A DNA stretch of 16,161 nucleotides, taken from assembly GCA_022710665.1 (NCBI GenBank), contig JAKLGN010000014.1, positions 1 to 16,161 on the forward strand. The letters run 5' to 3'. The position numbers and the translations under genes were made by a program. The DNA is from Methanoregula sp. GTDB taxonomy: Archaea > Halobacteriota > Methanomicrobia > Methanomicrobiales > Methanospirillaceae. The stretch's first letter is position 1. The number at the start of each line of letters is the position of its first letter. Below, one piece after another: positions 1 through 5,606 of this stretch. The notes under the pieces were generated by a model. The model made no database searches and was not told the DNA's origin. It worked only from the letters and a program-made list of their open reading frames with translations.

Positions 1-107
1 GGTGCTACTTTCATGCACCTGGCTATCGCCGAGGTCTTGGCGATTCCCTCTTTCTCCTCGATATCCAGAATGCTCTCCAGGTACTCTTCCAGCTGTTCCG
101 ATGCCAT
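1..107 (-). CDS. DtxR-family metal-dependent transcriptional repressor (N-terminal fragment)
   Basis: The reverse strand from an ATG at 107 reads 35 codons to the window edge and begins MASEQLEEYLESILDIEEKE, followed by a segment ending in TSAIARCMKVA. The E-x-L-E-x-Y-L-x-x-I-x-x-I/L-E-E pattern, followed by a T-S-x-I-A recognition-helix lead-in, is the usual N-terminus of DtxR/MntR/IdeR winged-helix repressors, which bind DNA when loaded with Fe(II) or Mn(II). The metal-binding, dimerisation and possible SH3 domains lie outside the window, so the metal cannot be inferred. Two palindromic sites at 117-132 and 142-157 lie directly upstream and suggest autoregulation. The family call is fairly secure for so short a fragment; an alternative is another winged-helix protein. 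Confidence 0.75.
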   Translation of the reverse strand, partial: MASEQLEEYLESILDIEEKEGIAKTSAIARCMKVA

Positions 108-116
108 CGCAGATGA

Positions 117-132
117 TTTAGGATATCCTAAA
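117..132. promoter_or_regulatory. perfect 16-bp palindrome, likely DtxR-type operator (site 1)
   Basis: TTTAGGATATCCTAAA is identical to its own reverse complement. It begins 10 bp upstream of the repressor start codon at 107. The TTAGG/CCTAA half-sites resemble those bound by bacterial DtxR/IdeR proteins. It probably overlaps the promoter or transcription start of the minus-strand repressor gene, so autorepression is the simplest reading. Confidence 0.65.
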
Positions 133-141
133 ATATGAATA

Positions 142-157
142 TTTCGGAAACCCTAAA
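142..157. promoter_or_regulatory. second, imperfect copy of the DtxR-type operator (site 2)
   Basis: TTTCGGAAACCCTAAA matches site 1 at 13 of 16 positions, and all three differences lie in the core and left half. The centres of the two sites are 25 bp apart. Tandem placement upstream of a DtxR-family gene fits cooperative binding. Confidence 0.5.
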
Positions 158-493
158 TCTCCCGCTGCCCCCTGAGAAGATACTGCGTGAAGCACTACCT
201 CTCCCCGTGGGTTCTTGTCTCTGCCTGCAGACGCCAGTCCCTGTTGTGTACCAGGTCACCGGACAGGAGCAATTATAAACATGCTCAGGAAATGATCTCA
301 CAACTGATGACCTGTTTCTTGGAAGGGAACGTCGGACAGATAACGGGGTTCCTTTCGAGAAGTGAGCGTAGGCAGCGAATGACTGAAGCGCCCAAAAAAA
401 ATTGCTCCGGTTATCACACCACGCAGTATCCTTACTGAGGAAACGAAAACGTATGGTGAACCGGAACAGGTATCGCGGTTTTGGGGAACGGTT
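158..493. other. gene-free interval between repressor and diphthine synthase
   Basis: I see no convincing coding frame here. An 83-codon plus-strand frame at 187-438 has no recognisable features. A TATA-like AATTATAAAC lies at 271-280 and could start the diphthine synthase transcript near 300, giving a leader of nearly 200 nt. A 9-bp inverted repeat pairs 266-274 with 400-408. There is a run of eight A at 394-401. I found no tRNA or rRNA signature. Confidence 0.5.
271..280 (+). promoter_or_regulatory. candidate TATA box for the dph5-DUF357 pair
   Basis: AATTATAAAC is a good archaeal box A match on the plus strand and the best one between the repressor and the ATG at 494. It implies a long leader, so a closer start with a weaker TATA remains possible. 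Confidence 0.3.
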
Positions 494-1243
494 ATGCTGA
501 CATTTGTCGGGCTCGGGCTGTTCGATAAAACGGACATCTCTGAAAAGGGCCTTGCCTGCATACGGCAGGCAGATCATGTTTTTCTGGAGAGTTACACGTC
601 ATGCCTCATGGGATCGACCGTTGAGGAGCTGGAAGAGTATTTTCATAAACCGGTCCATTGTCTCTTCCGTGAGGACGTTGAGCAGCACCCTGGCCGCCTC
701 CTTGATCTTGCCCAAAAAGGGGAGGTTGCATTCCTCTGTGCCGGGGACCCGATGGTTTCCACGACACACACGGACCTGCGTATACGCGCAGCGGAGCGGG
801 GAATCAGGACTGCGATCGTCCATGCTGCATCGATCGCAAGCGCGGTCTGCGGCCTTACCGGGCTCCAGAACTATCGCTTCGGCAAGTCCTGCTCCCTCCC
901 TTTTCCGCAGAAGAACTGGTTCCCCATGACACCGCTGGACGTGATCACCCAGAACCTCTCATTACGGCTGCATACGATAGTATATCTCGATATCCAGAAA
1001 GACCGGTTCATGACAATACCCGAAGCTGTTGCCCTGCTGGAGCAGATGGCACAGGAAAAACAGAGCTCCATTTCTCTGTATATAGGCATTGCCCGGGCAG
1101 GTTCGGATGATGTCGTGGTACGGGCAGGACCGGCAGAAAAGATACTCGCAGAAAAATTCGGCCCACCCCTCCATATCCTCGTCATCCCGGCAGTCCTGCA
1201 CGATATGGAAAAGCGCTACCTGGAGATGTTTGCCGGTTTATGA
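494..1243 (+). CDS. dphB: diphthine synthase (diphthamide biosynthesis methyltransferase)
   Basis: This 249-residue protein has the family's usual length and matches archaeal diphthine synthase (Dph5/DphB), a class III methyltransferase. It adds methyl groups from S-adenosylmethionine to the modified histidine of elongation factor 2 on the way to diphthamide, acting in the cytoplasm. The N-terminus [11 protein letters not shown] carries the G-x-G-L loop. The GDPM motif at residues 84-87 followed by STTHTDLR, and the [22 protein letters not shown] region near 110-131 with its conserved asparagine, tyrosine and glycine, are hallmark segments of this fold and family. The ATG at 494 is preceded by a weak GGGGA. 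Its TGA overlaps the next gene's ATG in an ATGA, so the two are probably translationally coupled. Confidence 0.95.
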   Translation: MLTFVGLGLFDKTDISEKGLACIRQADHVFLESYTSCLMGSTVEELEEYFHKPVHCLFREDVEQHPGRLLDLAQKGEVAFLCAGDPMVSTTHTDLRIRAAERGIRTAIVHAASIASAVCGLTGLQNYRFGKSCSLPFPQKNWFPMTPLDVITQNLSLRLHTIVYLDIQKDRFMTIPEAVALLEQMAQEKQSSISLYIGIARAGSDDVVVRAGPAEKILAEKFGPPLHILVIPAVLHDMEKRYLEMFAGL

Positions 1244-1815
1244 GAACAGGAGACTGTCTCGGCCTGCTTGCAAAGGTGCTGGATGCTGTCTCGGTGGCAG
1301 TCCCTGATAAGTCCGGCCTTTCCCGGAGTGCCGGGTCCGTTGTCGTTATGGCAAAGGCCTACCAGTCCGATGGGATGGGATTCCTTGCATCGGAAGACCG
1401 GGTGAACGCACTCGCCAGTGCCTGGTACGGGTTCGGCTGGCTCCATTTCGGGATCAGCTACGGGCTTTTAAAAAGCACGATCCCCGCAGGATGCCCGTTT
1501 TATTCCCCGTGTGAATCCCTACCGCCCCGGTTCCGGGACCCGCTCCGGGAAAAGACCGGCCGCTACGCACACCTGCTGGACACTGCCAGGCACTCTGTCC
1601 GGACTGCGCCGGAAGCGGGCACAGCAGCCGGCGATTTTGCAGAACGGGTTCTTCTTGTCGTATCCATTTATGCGGGGAGCGGAAACCTCTGCCGGATCTC
1701 CGGATTTCCTGAAGATGCCCTGGCCCGCTTCAGTTACGCTCATGGCTGGCTTGATGCCGGGGTTACGGCCGGATTGTTTGTCATCACTGACCACCATGAC
1801 CTTTTCACGGTGTAA
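1240..1815 (+). CDS. protein with two tandem DUF357 domains
   Basis: DUF357 proteins are small archaeal helical proteins of unknown function, usually about 90 residues. This 191-residue product appears to contain two copies. The first spans about residues 5-80 and holds [18 protein letters not shown] followed by [15 protein letters not shown]. The second spans about 106-181 and holds [16 protein letters not shown], then [17 protein letters not shown]. Both share the order L-L-x-x-A ... A-P ... Y-x-S-x-G ... D-x-(V/A)-x-A-L-A ... Y-x-x-G-W-L-x-x-G-x-x-x-G-L. A linker with several prolines near 81-105 separates them. The start overlaps the diphthine synthase stop by 4 nt (ATGA), which indicates an operon. 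The biochemical role is unknown; linkage to diphthamide synthesis suggests translation-related work but does not prove it. Confidence 0.8.
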   Translation: MRTGDCLGLLAKVLDAVSVAVPDKSGLSRSAGSVVVMAKAYQSDGMGFLASEDRVNALASAWYGFGWLHFGISYGLLKSTIPAGCPFYSPCESLPPRFRDPLREKTGRYAHLLDTARHSVRTAPEAGTAAGDFAERVLLVVSIYAGSGNLCRISGFPEDALARFSYAHGWLDAGVTAGLFVITDHHDLFTV

Positions 1816-1898
1816 TACCTTCATGCCGGTCAGACAAACCATCCGGTGTAAGCAGCAGTCGTCGGGAGGCAGATTTCCCGTTTCTTCCGGCAGGGTAA

Positions 1899-1917
1899 AG
1901 TATAAACTGTTTATACT
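1899..1917. promoter_or_regulatory. 19-bp perfect palindrome containing TATA boxes, upstream of the UPF0104 gene
   Basis: AGTATAAACTGTTTATACT has 9-bp perfect arms around a single T. Each arm includes a TATA-like core (TATAAAC or TTTATAC), so it could be a bidirectional TATA element, a repressor operator placed over the promoter, or both. A plus-strand start would fall near 1935-1940, leaving a leader of about 45 nt before the ATG at 1983. Confidence 0.5.
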
Positions 1918-1982
1918 ATGCACAATAATTTCTAGAAGAGACTGACTCCCCCGGACGGGTTTTTTTACGAAGGCTGAGAGCA

Positions 1983-3017
1983 ATGGATTCATCACAGCGG
2001 AAATGGTTGTTTATCTCAGTTGGGTTCTCGCTCCTGGTTCTCGTTATCATCCTCTTTTTCACCATCAATGAAAACACCCTGACCTACATAAAAGAGATTA
2101 ATCCCCTGTTCCTGCTCCTTGCATTCCTGACCCATGTCCTGACCATGTGTTTCTGGGCCTGGCGTATCCAGAAGATGACGGGATCGCTCGGGTACCGCAT
2201 CGGGTTCTTTTATTGTCTTAACCTTGTCTTTGCCAACCTGCTTGCCGCGGCGGTGACACCGGCCCAGGCAGGTGGCGAACCGGTCCGCGTCCACGAGCTG
2301 TACAAGGCAGACGTCCCGCTCGGTGATGCAACCGCAATTGTCATCATGGAGCGGGTCCTGGACGGGGTCATCCTCGCAGCCCTCGCAGCCTTTGCCATGG
2401 TTGTCCTGACCGACCAGTGGAAGAGCCTCGGTGCCGTTTCGGAAGTCATGGTGTTCGTCACCTGGATATTCGTTGCGGGGTCCATTTTTTTATTTTACCT
2501 TGCTGTCCGGCGTCCAGATACCGTAAAAAGGATCTGCAAGCGGTGCACCATCAGCCTGACAAAGAAATGGGAGAACAAACGGGTTGAGAAGTTTATCGCC
2601 CGGGCCGACAGGGAGATCGACAACTTCCAGAACACTACCATCCGTTTTGTCCACACTGCCAGGAATGGGCTCCTCTGGGGACTGCTCTTCACCCTGCTCT
2701 ACTGGGTCTCGGAGATCGTGACCGCATCCCTTATTCTCGTCGGGCTCGGCCAGCCACCCCTTATTCTCGAATCGTTCGTCATCCAGCTCATCCTTGCTAT
2801 CCTGATGATGATGCCACTGACCCCCGGCAGTTCCGGTATCGCTGAAGTCGGTGCCACCACCATGTATGCCCTTTTCATCCCGGCCTCTATCGTCGGGATC
2901 TTTGTTGTTATCTGGAGGTTTGTTCTATATTACTTCAATATCGCCCTCGGTATTCTCTCCAGCATCATCATCGTTCGCAGGGAAGCGGGAAAGACGGATA
3001 AACCTCCCGTTTCCTGA
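1983..3017 (+). CDS. UPF0104 / LPG-synthase-type polytopic membrane protein (flippase-like)
   Basis: This 344-residue integral membrane protein belongs to the lysylphosphatidylglycerol synthase transmembrane family (UPF0104, PF03706). Hydrophobic segments lie near residues 9-28, 41-60, 73-91, 127-142 and 155-175, with more in the C-terminal half, giving roughly seven or eight helices. Family signatures are TPAQAGGEPVRVHEL (92-106), ERVLDG (123-128) and the C-terminal MPLTPGSSGIAEVG segment. A basic cytosolic loop (about 177-220) splits the two membrane blocks. In bacteria the domain moves or modifies charged lipids; archaeal relatives include AglD, linked to N-glycosylation. No catalytic soluble domain is attached here, so a lipid-linked substrate transport role is inference. 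The ATG at 1983 has only a weak purine-rich leader (GGCTGAGAG). Confidence 0.85.
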   Translation: MDSSQRKWLFISVGFSLLVLVIILFFTINENTLTYIKEINPLFLLLAFLTHVLTMCFWAWRIQKMTGSLGYRIGFFYCLNLVFANLLAAAVTPAQAGGEPVRVHELYKADVPLGDATAIVIMERVLDGVILAALAAFAMVVLTDQWKSLGAVSEVMVFVTWIFVAGSIFLFYLAVRRPDTVKRICKRCTISLTKKWENKRVEKFIARADREIDNFQNTTIRFVHTARNGLLWGLLFTLLYWVSEIVTASLILVGLGQPPLILESFVIQLILAILMMMPLTPGSSGIAEVGATTMYALFIPASIVGIFVVIWRFVLYYFNIALGILSSIIIVRREAGKTDKPPVS

Positions 3018-3058
3018 CCTAATCCTTATCCCAGTGAACACCAATCACTGTGCACGGT

Positions 3059-3511
3059 ATGCCACTGGTTGCGTGCGAAGTCCGGGGTGTGTTTGTTGCC
3101 ACGAACAATACAACGACGGTACCGCTGGTCATCCTTGCTGACAGAGACGACCGCATCCTCCCTATTTTTATTGGGATCTGGGAAGCCGTTTCCATCAACA
3201 GTGCAAAGATAAAAGAGGTGCTCCCGCGACCGTTCACCCACGATCTCTTCGTTGACCTCTGTGAGAAATTTTCCATTACCCTGCGATCCCTGCAGATCGA
3301 CAGTATCGATAATGGGGTTTATTATGCCCAGCTGGTCCTTGTTTCGGACCGCCGCGAAGAATTTCTTGACTGCCGGCCGAGCGACGGGATCGCCCTTGCC
3401 CTCAGGGCAGATGTTCCCATTTTTGTTGATGAGTGCGTACTTTCAGCTGCGGGCCAGAAAAGTTCCGATCTGCCGGATATCGTTGACCTTGCAACCTTTC
3501 TGGAGAAATAA
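3059..3511 (+). CDS. DUF151 / bifunctional nuclease family protein
   Basis: This 150-residue protein matches the DUF151 (BFN domain) family. Seen signatures are an N-terminal V-x-G-V-F-V, the LPIFIGIWEA block at about 34-43, RPFTHDLF at 57-64 and a conserved D-C-R-P-S-D-G-I-A-L-A-L-R block at about 104-117. Plant members have been reported to have nuclease activity; the bacterial and archaeal role is unsettled. I chose the ATG at 3059 because homologous N-termini begin close to the V-x-G-V-F strand; an in-frame GTG at 3050 would add three residues. No clear Shine-Dalgarno lies upstream of either. The gene ends 10 bp before the convergent hisE stop, and starts 41 bp after the membrane protein gene, so it may share that transcript. 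Confidence 0.85.
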   Translation: MPLVACEVRGVFVATNNTTTVPLVILADRDDRILPIFIGIWEAVSINSAKIKEVLPRPFTHDLFVDLCEKFSITLRSLQIDSIDNGVYYAQLVLVSDRREEFLDCRPSDGIALALRADVPIFVDECVLSAAGQKSSDLPDIVDLATFLEK

Positions 3512-3521
3512 CGGACAGGGA

Positions 3522-3824
3522 TCAGGTGCGTCTTCGTTCCAGTTCTGCAATGACATCGGAAAAGTCGATATCTGCTGCACGGAGCGCAACCAGGAGGTGA
3601 AAGAGCAGATCGGAAGTCTCCTCTACAGTCCTTTCCGGGATGCCGTTCTTTACCGCAAGGATGAACTCGGTCGACTCCTCCCCGACTTTCTCAAGCACCT
3701 TGTCAATGCCTTTCTTGTCAGTTAAAAGCCGGCTGGTATAAGAATCCGGTGTGGGATTGTCTGCCCGGCTGCAGATCACGTCCCAGATATCGGCAAGGAT
3801 CCGGGGATCAACCGTCTTTTTCAT
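3522..3824 (-). CDS. hisE: phosphoribosyl-ATP pyrophosphohydrolase
   Basis: HisE hydrolyses phosphoribosyl-ATP to phosphoribosyl-AMP and pyrophosphate, the second step of histidine synthesis. The 100-residue length fits a stand-alone archaeal HisE, with no fused HisI domain. The MazG-like all-alpha signature is present: SYTSRLLTDKKGIDKVLEKVGEE (about 28-50), E53 and EETSDLLFHLLVAL (68-81), whose clustered glutamates and aspartate bind magnesium. The ATG overlaps the nusA stop in an ATGA (3821-3824), so it is the downstream partner of nusA. No other histidine gene lies in the window, as is usual for the scattered his genes of methanogens. Confidence 0.93.
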   Translation of the reverse strand: MKKTVDPRILADIWDVICSRADNPTPDSYTSRLLTDKKGIDKVLEKVGEESTEFILAVKNGIPERTVEETSDLLFHLLVALRAADIDFSDVIAELERRRT

Positions 3825-4264
3825 ACATCCTCCCTTAAAAGGAGCACTTCCCCGATTTCAAACTCGCAGAAGCGACGGCAGAGGATGCGCGCTTTCTCGA
3901 TATTGCAGCCTGCCTTTCCAATCGCGATTCCAAGGTCGCTCCGCTGACGCACAAAGACATTCACCGGCCCGTCATCGCTGACACGCTCTATGCCGGTCAC
4001 CTCGGCGGGCTTGAAGATATTGGTGATAAATTCCGCAGGTTTTTCGGCATGTTCCACCATCTCGATCCTTTTCCCGAGCACGTTCTGGAGCCGCCTGATG
4101 TTGTCACCTTTCTTCCCGATCGCAAGCCCCATGTCCCCCTGACGGATGACATAGATCACCCGGTCGAACCGGTCGTCTATCACGCAGTCAAGCGCGGTGG
4201 CCTTGGTAAGAATCCGTAACTCCTCAATATACCTTCGTTCCTTAAAACCGATATTGCGCTCCAT
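3821..4264 (-). CDS. nusA: archaeal NusA-like transcription factor (two KH domains)
   Basis: This 147-residue protein is an archaeal NusA, the short form made only of two KH RNA-binding domains without the bacterial N-terminal and S1 domains. KH1 has the loop IGKKGDNI (49-56) after DMGL; KH2 has GIAIGKAGCNIEKAR (112-126). Archaeal NusA binds RNA and is thought to act in transcription elongation or termination. The gene normally sits in the RNA polymerase and ribosomal protein cluster next to rps12; here it stands apart, coupled to hisE by a 4-nt overlap and flanked by unrelated genes. The ATG at 4264 gives a normal N-terminus. It could be the displaced main copy or a paralog. Confidence 0.93.
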   Translation of the reverse strand: MERNIGFKERRYIEELRILTKATALDCVIDDRFDRVIYVIRQGDMGLAIGKKGDNIRRLQNVLGKRIEMVEHAEKPAEFITNIFKPAEVTGIERVSDDGPVNVFVRQRSDLGIAIGKAGCNIEKARILCRRFCEFEIGEVLLLREDV

Positions 4265-4344
4265 GATAAAATCAATCCTATTGTATCCGCTGATTTTGGG
4301 GTATTCGAAATTTGGTGTCCGTGGATAAGCGTCCGGAAACCCGG

Positions 4345-4381
4345 GCAGCGTTCATCTGATTTTATGAAATGATTACGCTGC
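4345..4381. repeat. imperfect hairpin between nusA and the SIMPL gene
   Basis: The arms GCAGCGT (4345-4351) and ACGCTGC (4375-4381) pair perfectly over 7 bp, with a short inner CAT/ATG pairing. It lies downstream of the T-rich stretch that follows the SIMPL lipoprotein stop and about 80 bp upstream of nusA. It may assist termination or be part of the nusA control region. Confidence 0.35.
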
Positions 4382-4387
4382 TATTTT

Positions 4388-4393
4388 AAAAAA
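4388..4393 (-). terminator. poly-T terminator of the SIMPL lipoprotein gene
   Basis: On the minus strand a run of six T within ACTTTTTTAAAATAG begins about 22 nt after the stop codon at 4416. Archaeal RNA polymerase terminates at such U-tracts without needing a hairpin. Confidence 0.5.
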
Positions 4394-4415
4394 GTTGTGA
4401 AAGGATATCTGAAGG

Positions 4416-5144
4416 TCAGTTGATGGTGTAGGTGATGGTTACTGTTGCCGATACCGTGATATCGCCGGACTGGATGGGAGTCTCAGCAGTGGCCCTTGGC
4501 GATGCATTGTCAAGGGCATAGTTCTGGAAGTACACGGGAGAATAACTGCTGCCGGTCTCTGCTCTCTGGACACCGGTGATGGTGGTCCCCATGGCAGCGG
4601 AGATCGTGTCGGCATCTGACCGGGCGCGTGTGACTGCCTCCTTTAAGGCCGCGGTTCGCAGTTCCTGCGCCTTCTCATCGGAAAGCATAAACTGGATGGA
4701 ATCTGCCTGGTTGATACCGTTTGCCACAGCTGTATCGATAACATCTCCGGTCTGGCTGACATTGTGAAGGGTGACCGTCAGGCTGTTGGTCACGCGGTAC
4801 GTCTTGATCTTTTGCTTCAGGATCCCCATGCTATCCTCGTAAACCGGGTAAATGTTGTAGCCGGTTGTCTTGAGTGCGTCGCGGGGAAGCCCGTACGCAA
4901 GAAGCGCATCGTGCACTTTTGCCATCCCGATGGCATTCTCTGCCTGTGCTGCCTTTACATTGGTGTTCTCGGTCTGCACAGAGAACGTCACCTGCGCCCG
5001 GTCCGGTGTCCCGATAACATTGCCGGTACCGGAAGTCTGGATCACGTGTTCACTGGCGCTATCCTGGGCAGCACCTGCACAGCCAACAAGAGTCAGGGCA
5101 ATGATCATCATGCCCATGGTTAGGAGTCGGGTCGTTCTTTTCAT
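4416..5144 (-). CDS. SIMPL-domain (DUF541) exported lipoprotein
   Basis: This 242-residue protein starts MKRTTRLLTMGMMIIALTLV, a basic then hydrophobic signal peptide, followed by a G-C-A-G lipobox with lipidation at Cys22, so it is expected at the outer face of the membrane. The mature part starts VIQTSGTGNVIGTPDRAQVTFSV in two blocks and continues through A-L-x-x-x-G-L-x-x-D-A-L-K-T-T-G-Y-N-I-Y-P-V-Y to a final SGDITVSATVTITYTI strand. These are the hallmarks of the SIMPL/DUF541 family, known mainly as oligomeric periplasmic proteins of unclear role (oxidative stress and signalling have been proposed). The open frame extends upstream to 5387, but the ATG at 5144 is favoured because it begins the signal peptide and has GGAGAAG about 12 nt upstream. 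It is divergent from the dehydratase operon. Confidence 0.9.
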   Translation of the reverse strand: MKRTTRLLTMGMMIIALTLVGCAGAAQDSASEHVIQTSGTGNVIGTPDRAQVTFSVQTENTNVKAAQAENAIGMAKVHDALLAYGLPRDALKTTGYNIYPVYEDSMGILKQKIKTYRVTNSLTVTLHNVSQTGDVIDTAVANGINQADSIQFMLSDEKAQELRTAALKEAVTRARSDADTISAAMGTTITGVQRAETGSSYSPVYFQNYALDNASPRATAETPIQSGDITVSATVTITYTIN

Positions 5145-5190
5145 AATGTTCGCATGATCTTCTCCGGAATCGGGATTAAAGATTCCTTTG

Positions 5191-5223
5191 ACTGCGAAAA
5201 GAGTCGCAGTTATTAAAAACTGC
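5191..5223. promoter_or_regulatory. overlapping inverted repeats over the SIMPL gene promoter
   Basis: ACTGCGA (5191-5197) pairs with TCGCAGT (5204-5210) across a 6-nt spacer, and GCAGTT (5206-5211) pairs with AACTGC (5218-5223). The middle arm is shared, so there are three alternating copies of an ACTGC-type half-site. On the minus strand the spacer of the second repeat lies in TTTTTAATAACTG, a credible TATA box 60-70 bp upstream of the ATG at 5144. The repeats therefore cover TATA box and transcription start, as expected for a repressor operator. Confidence 0.45.
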
Positions 5224-5255
5224 TCTGGAGAATTCATCGGACAGGCACTCCCGGG

Positions 5256-5413
5256 CGCTCCGCAGATGCTCTGCCCCCGCCCCTGTGGCAGCCCCCGCTT
5301 TGCGATACCCACGCAAGAAGGTTTTTTGTGCTGTCCCAAAAAAAAGAGGACAATCCCCCGCTCAGGAATGGGGCCGGGATGGCGCAAGGAGGGTCGATCA
5401 TCGGGAGCAGAAG
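5256..5413. repeat. GC-rich structured element, copy A
   Basis: This interval shares its order of motifs with 11073-11228: CGCTCC at the left end, alternating GCCCC/GCC/GGC/CCCC blocks, then TTGCGAT (5300-5306), a variable centre that can form a hairpin, a CCCC-to-GGGG hairpin (about 5356-5374), and GGGATGGCGCAAGGAGGG (5376-5393) followed by a GAGCAGAAG-like tail. The two copies are 158 and 156 bp long. No protein is evident on either strand. It may be a dispersed repeat or a structured RNA gene. Confidence 0.45.
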
Positions 5414-5521
5414 AGGTTTTCTGCAGAGCCCAAAAAACACAGCGTTTCTGCAGAGGTTGTCCGGGTGAACCAGCCCTTCTGATGATTTTGGCACGAGCTC
5501 GATTACCCCTGACGGTTCTTC

Positions 5522-5550
5522 ATTTAATCTGCCCTTCACGTTTGTAAACG
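5522..5550 (+). promoter_or_regulatory. candidate promoter and palindromic operator of the dehydratase operon
   Basis: ATTTAATCT at 5522-5530 is a plausible TATA box and would place the start near 5550, 56 nt before the ATG at 5607. The palindrome CGTTTGTAAACG (5539-5550, 5-bp arms) lies between TATA and predicted start, a position typical of archaeal repressor sites. Confidence 0.35.
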
Positions 5551-5606
5551 GCAGTCTCGGCCAAACTAGATTATGCCGGAAGGTCAATAGTAGAGACGAT
5601 GAGAGC

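Noticed and set aside
300..390. Possible C/D box small RNA (TGATGA near 306 and CTGA near 383)
   Set aside because: The internal D' and C' boxes and terminal stem are not convincing, and these short boxes are common by chance.
187..438. 83-codon plus-strand frame in the dph5 leader
   Set aside because: There is no ribosome site, the composition looks random and it overlaps the candidate promoter.
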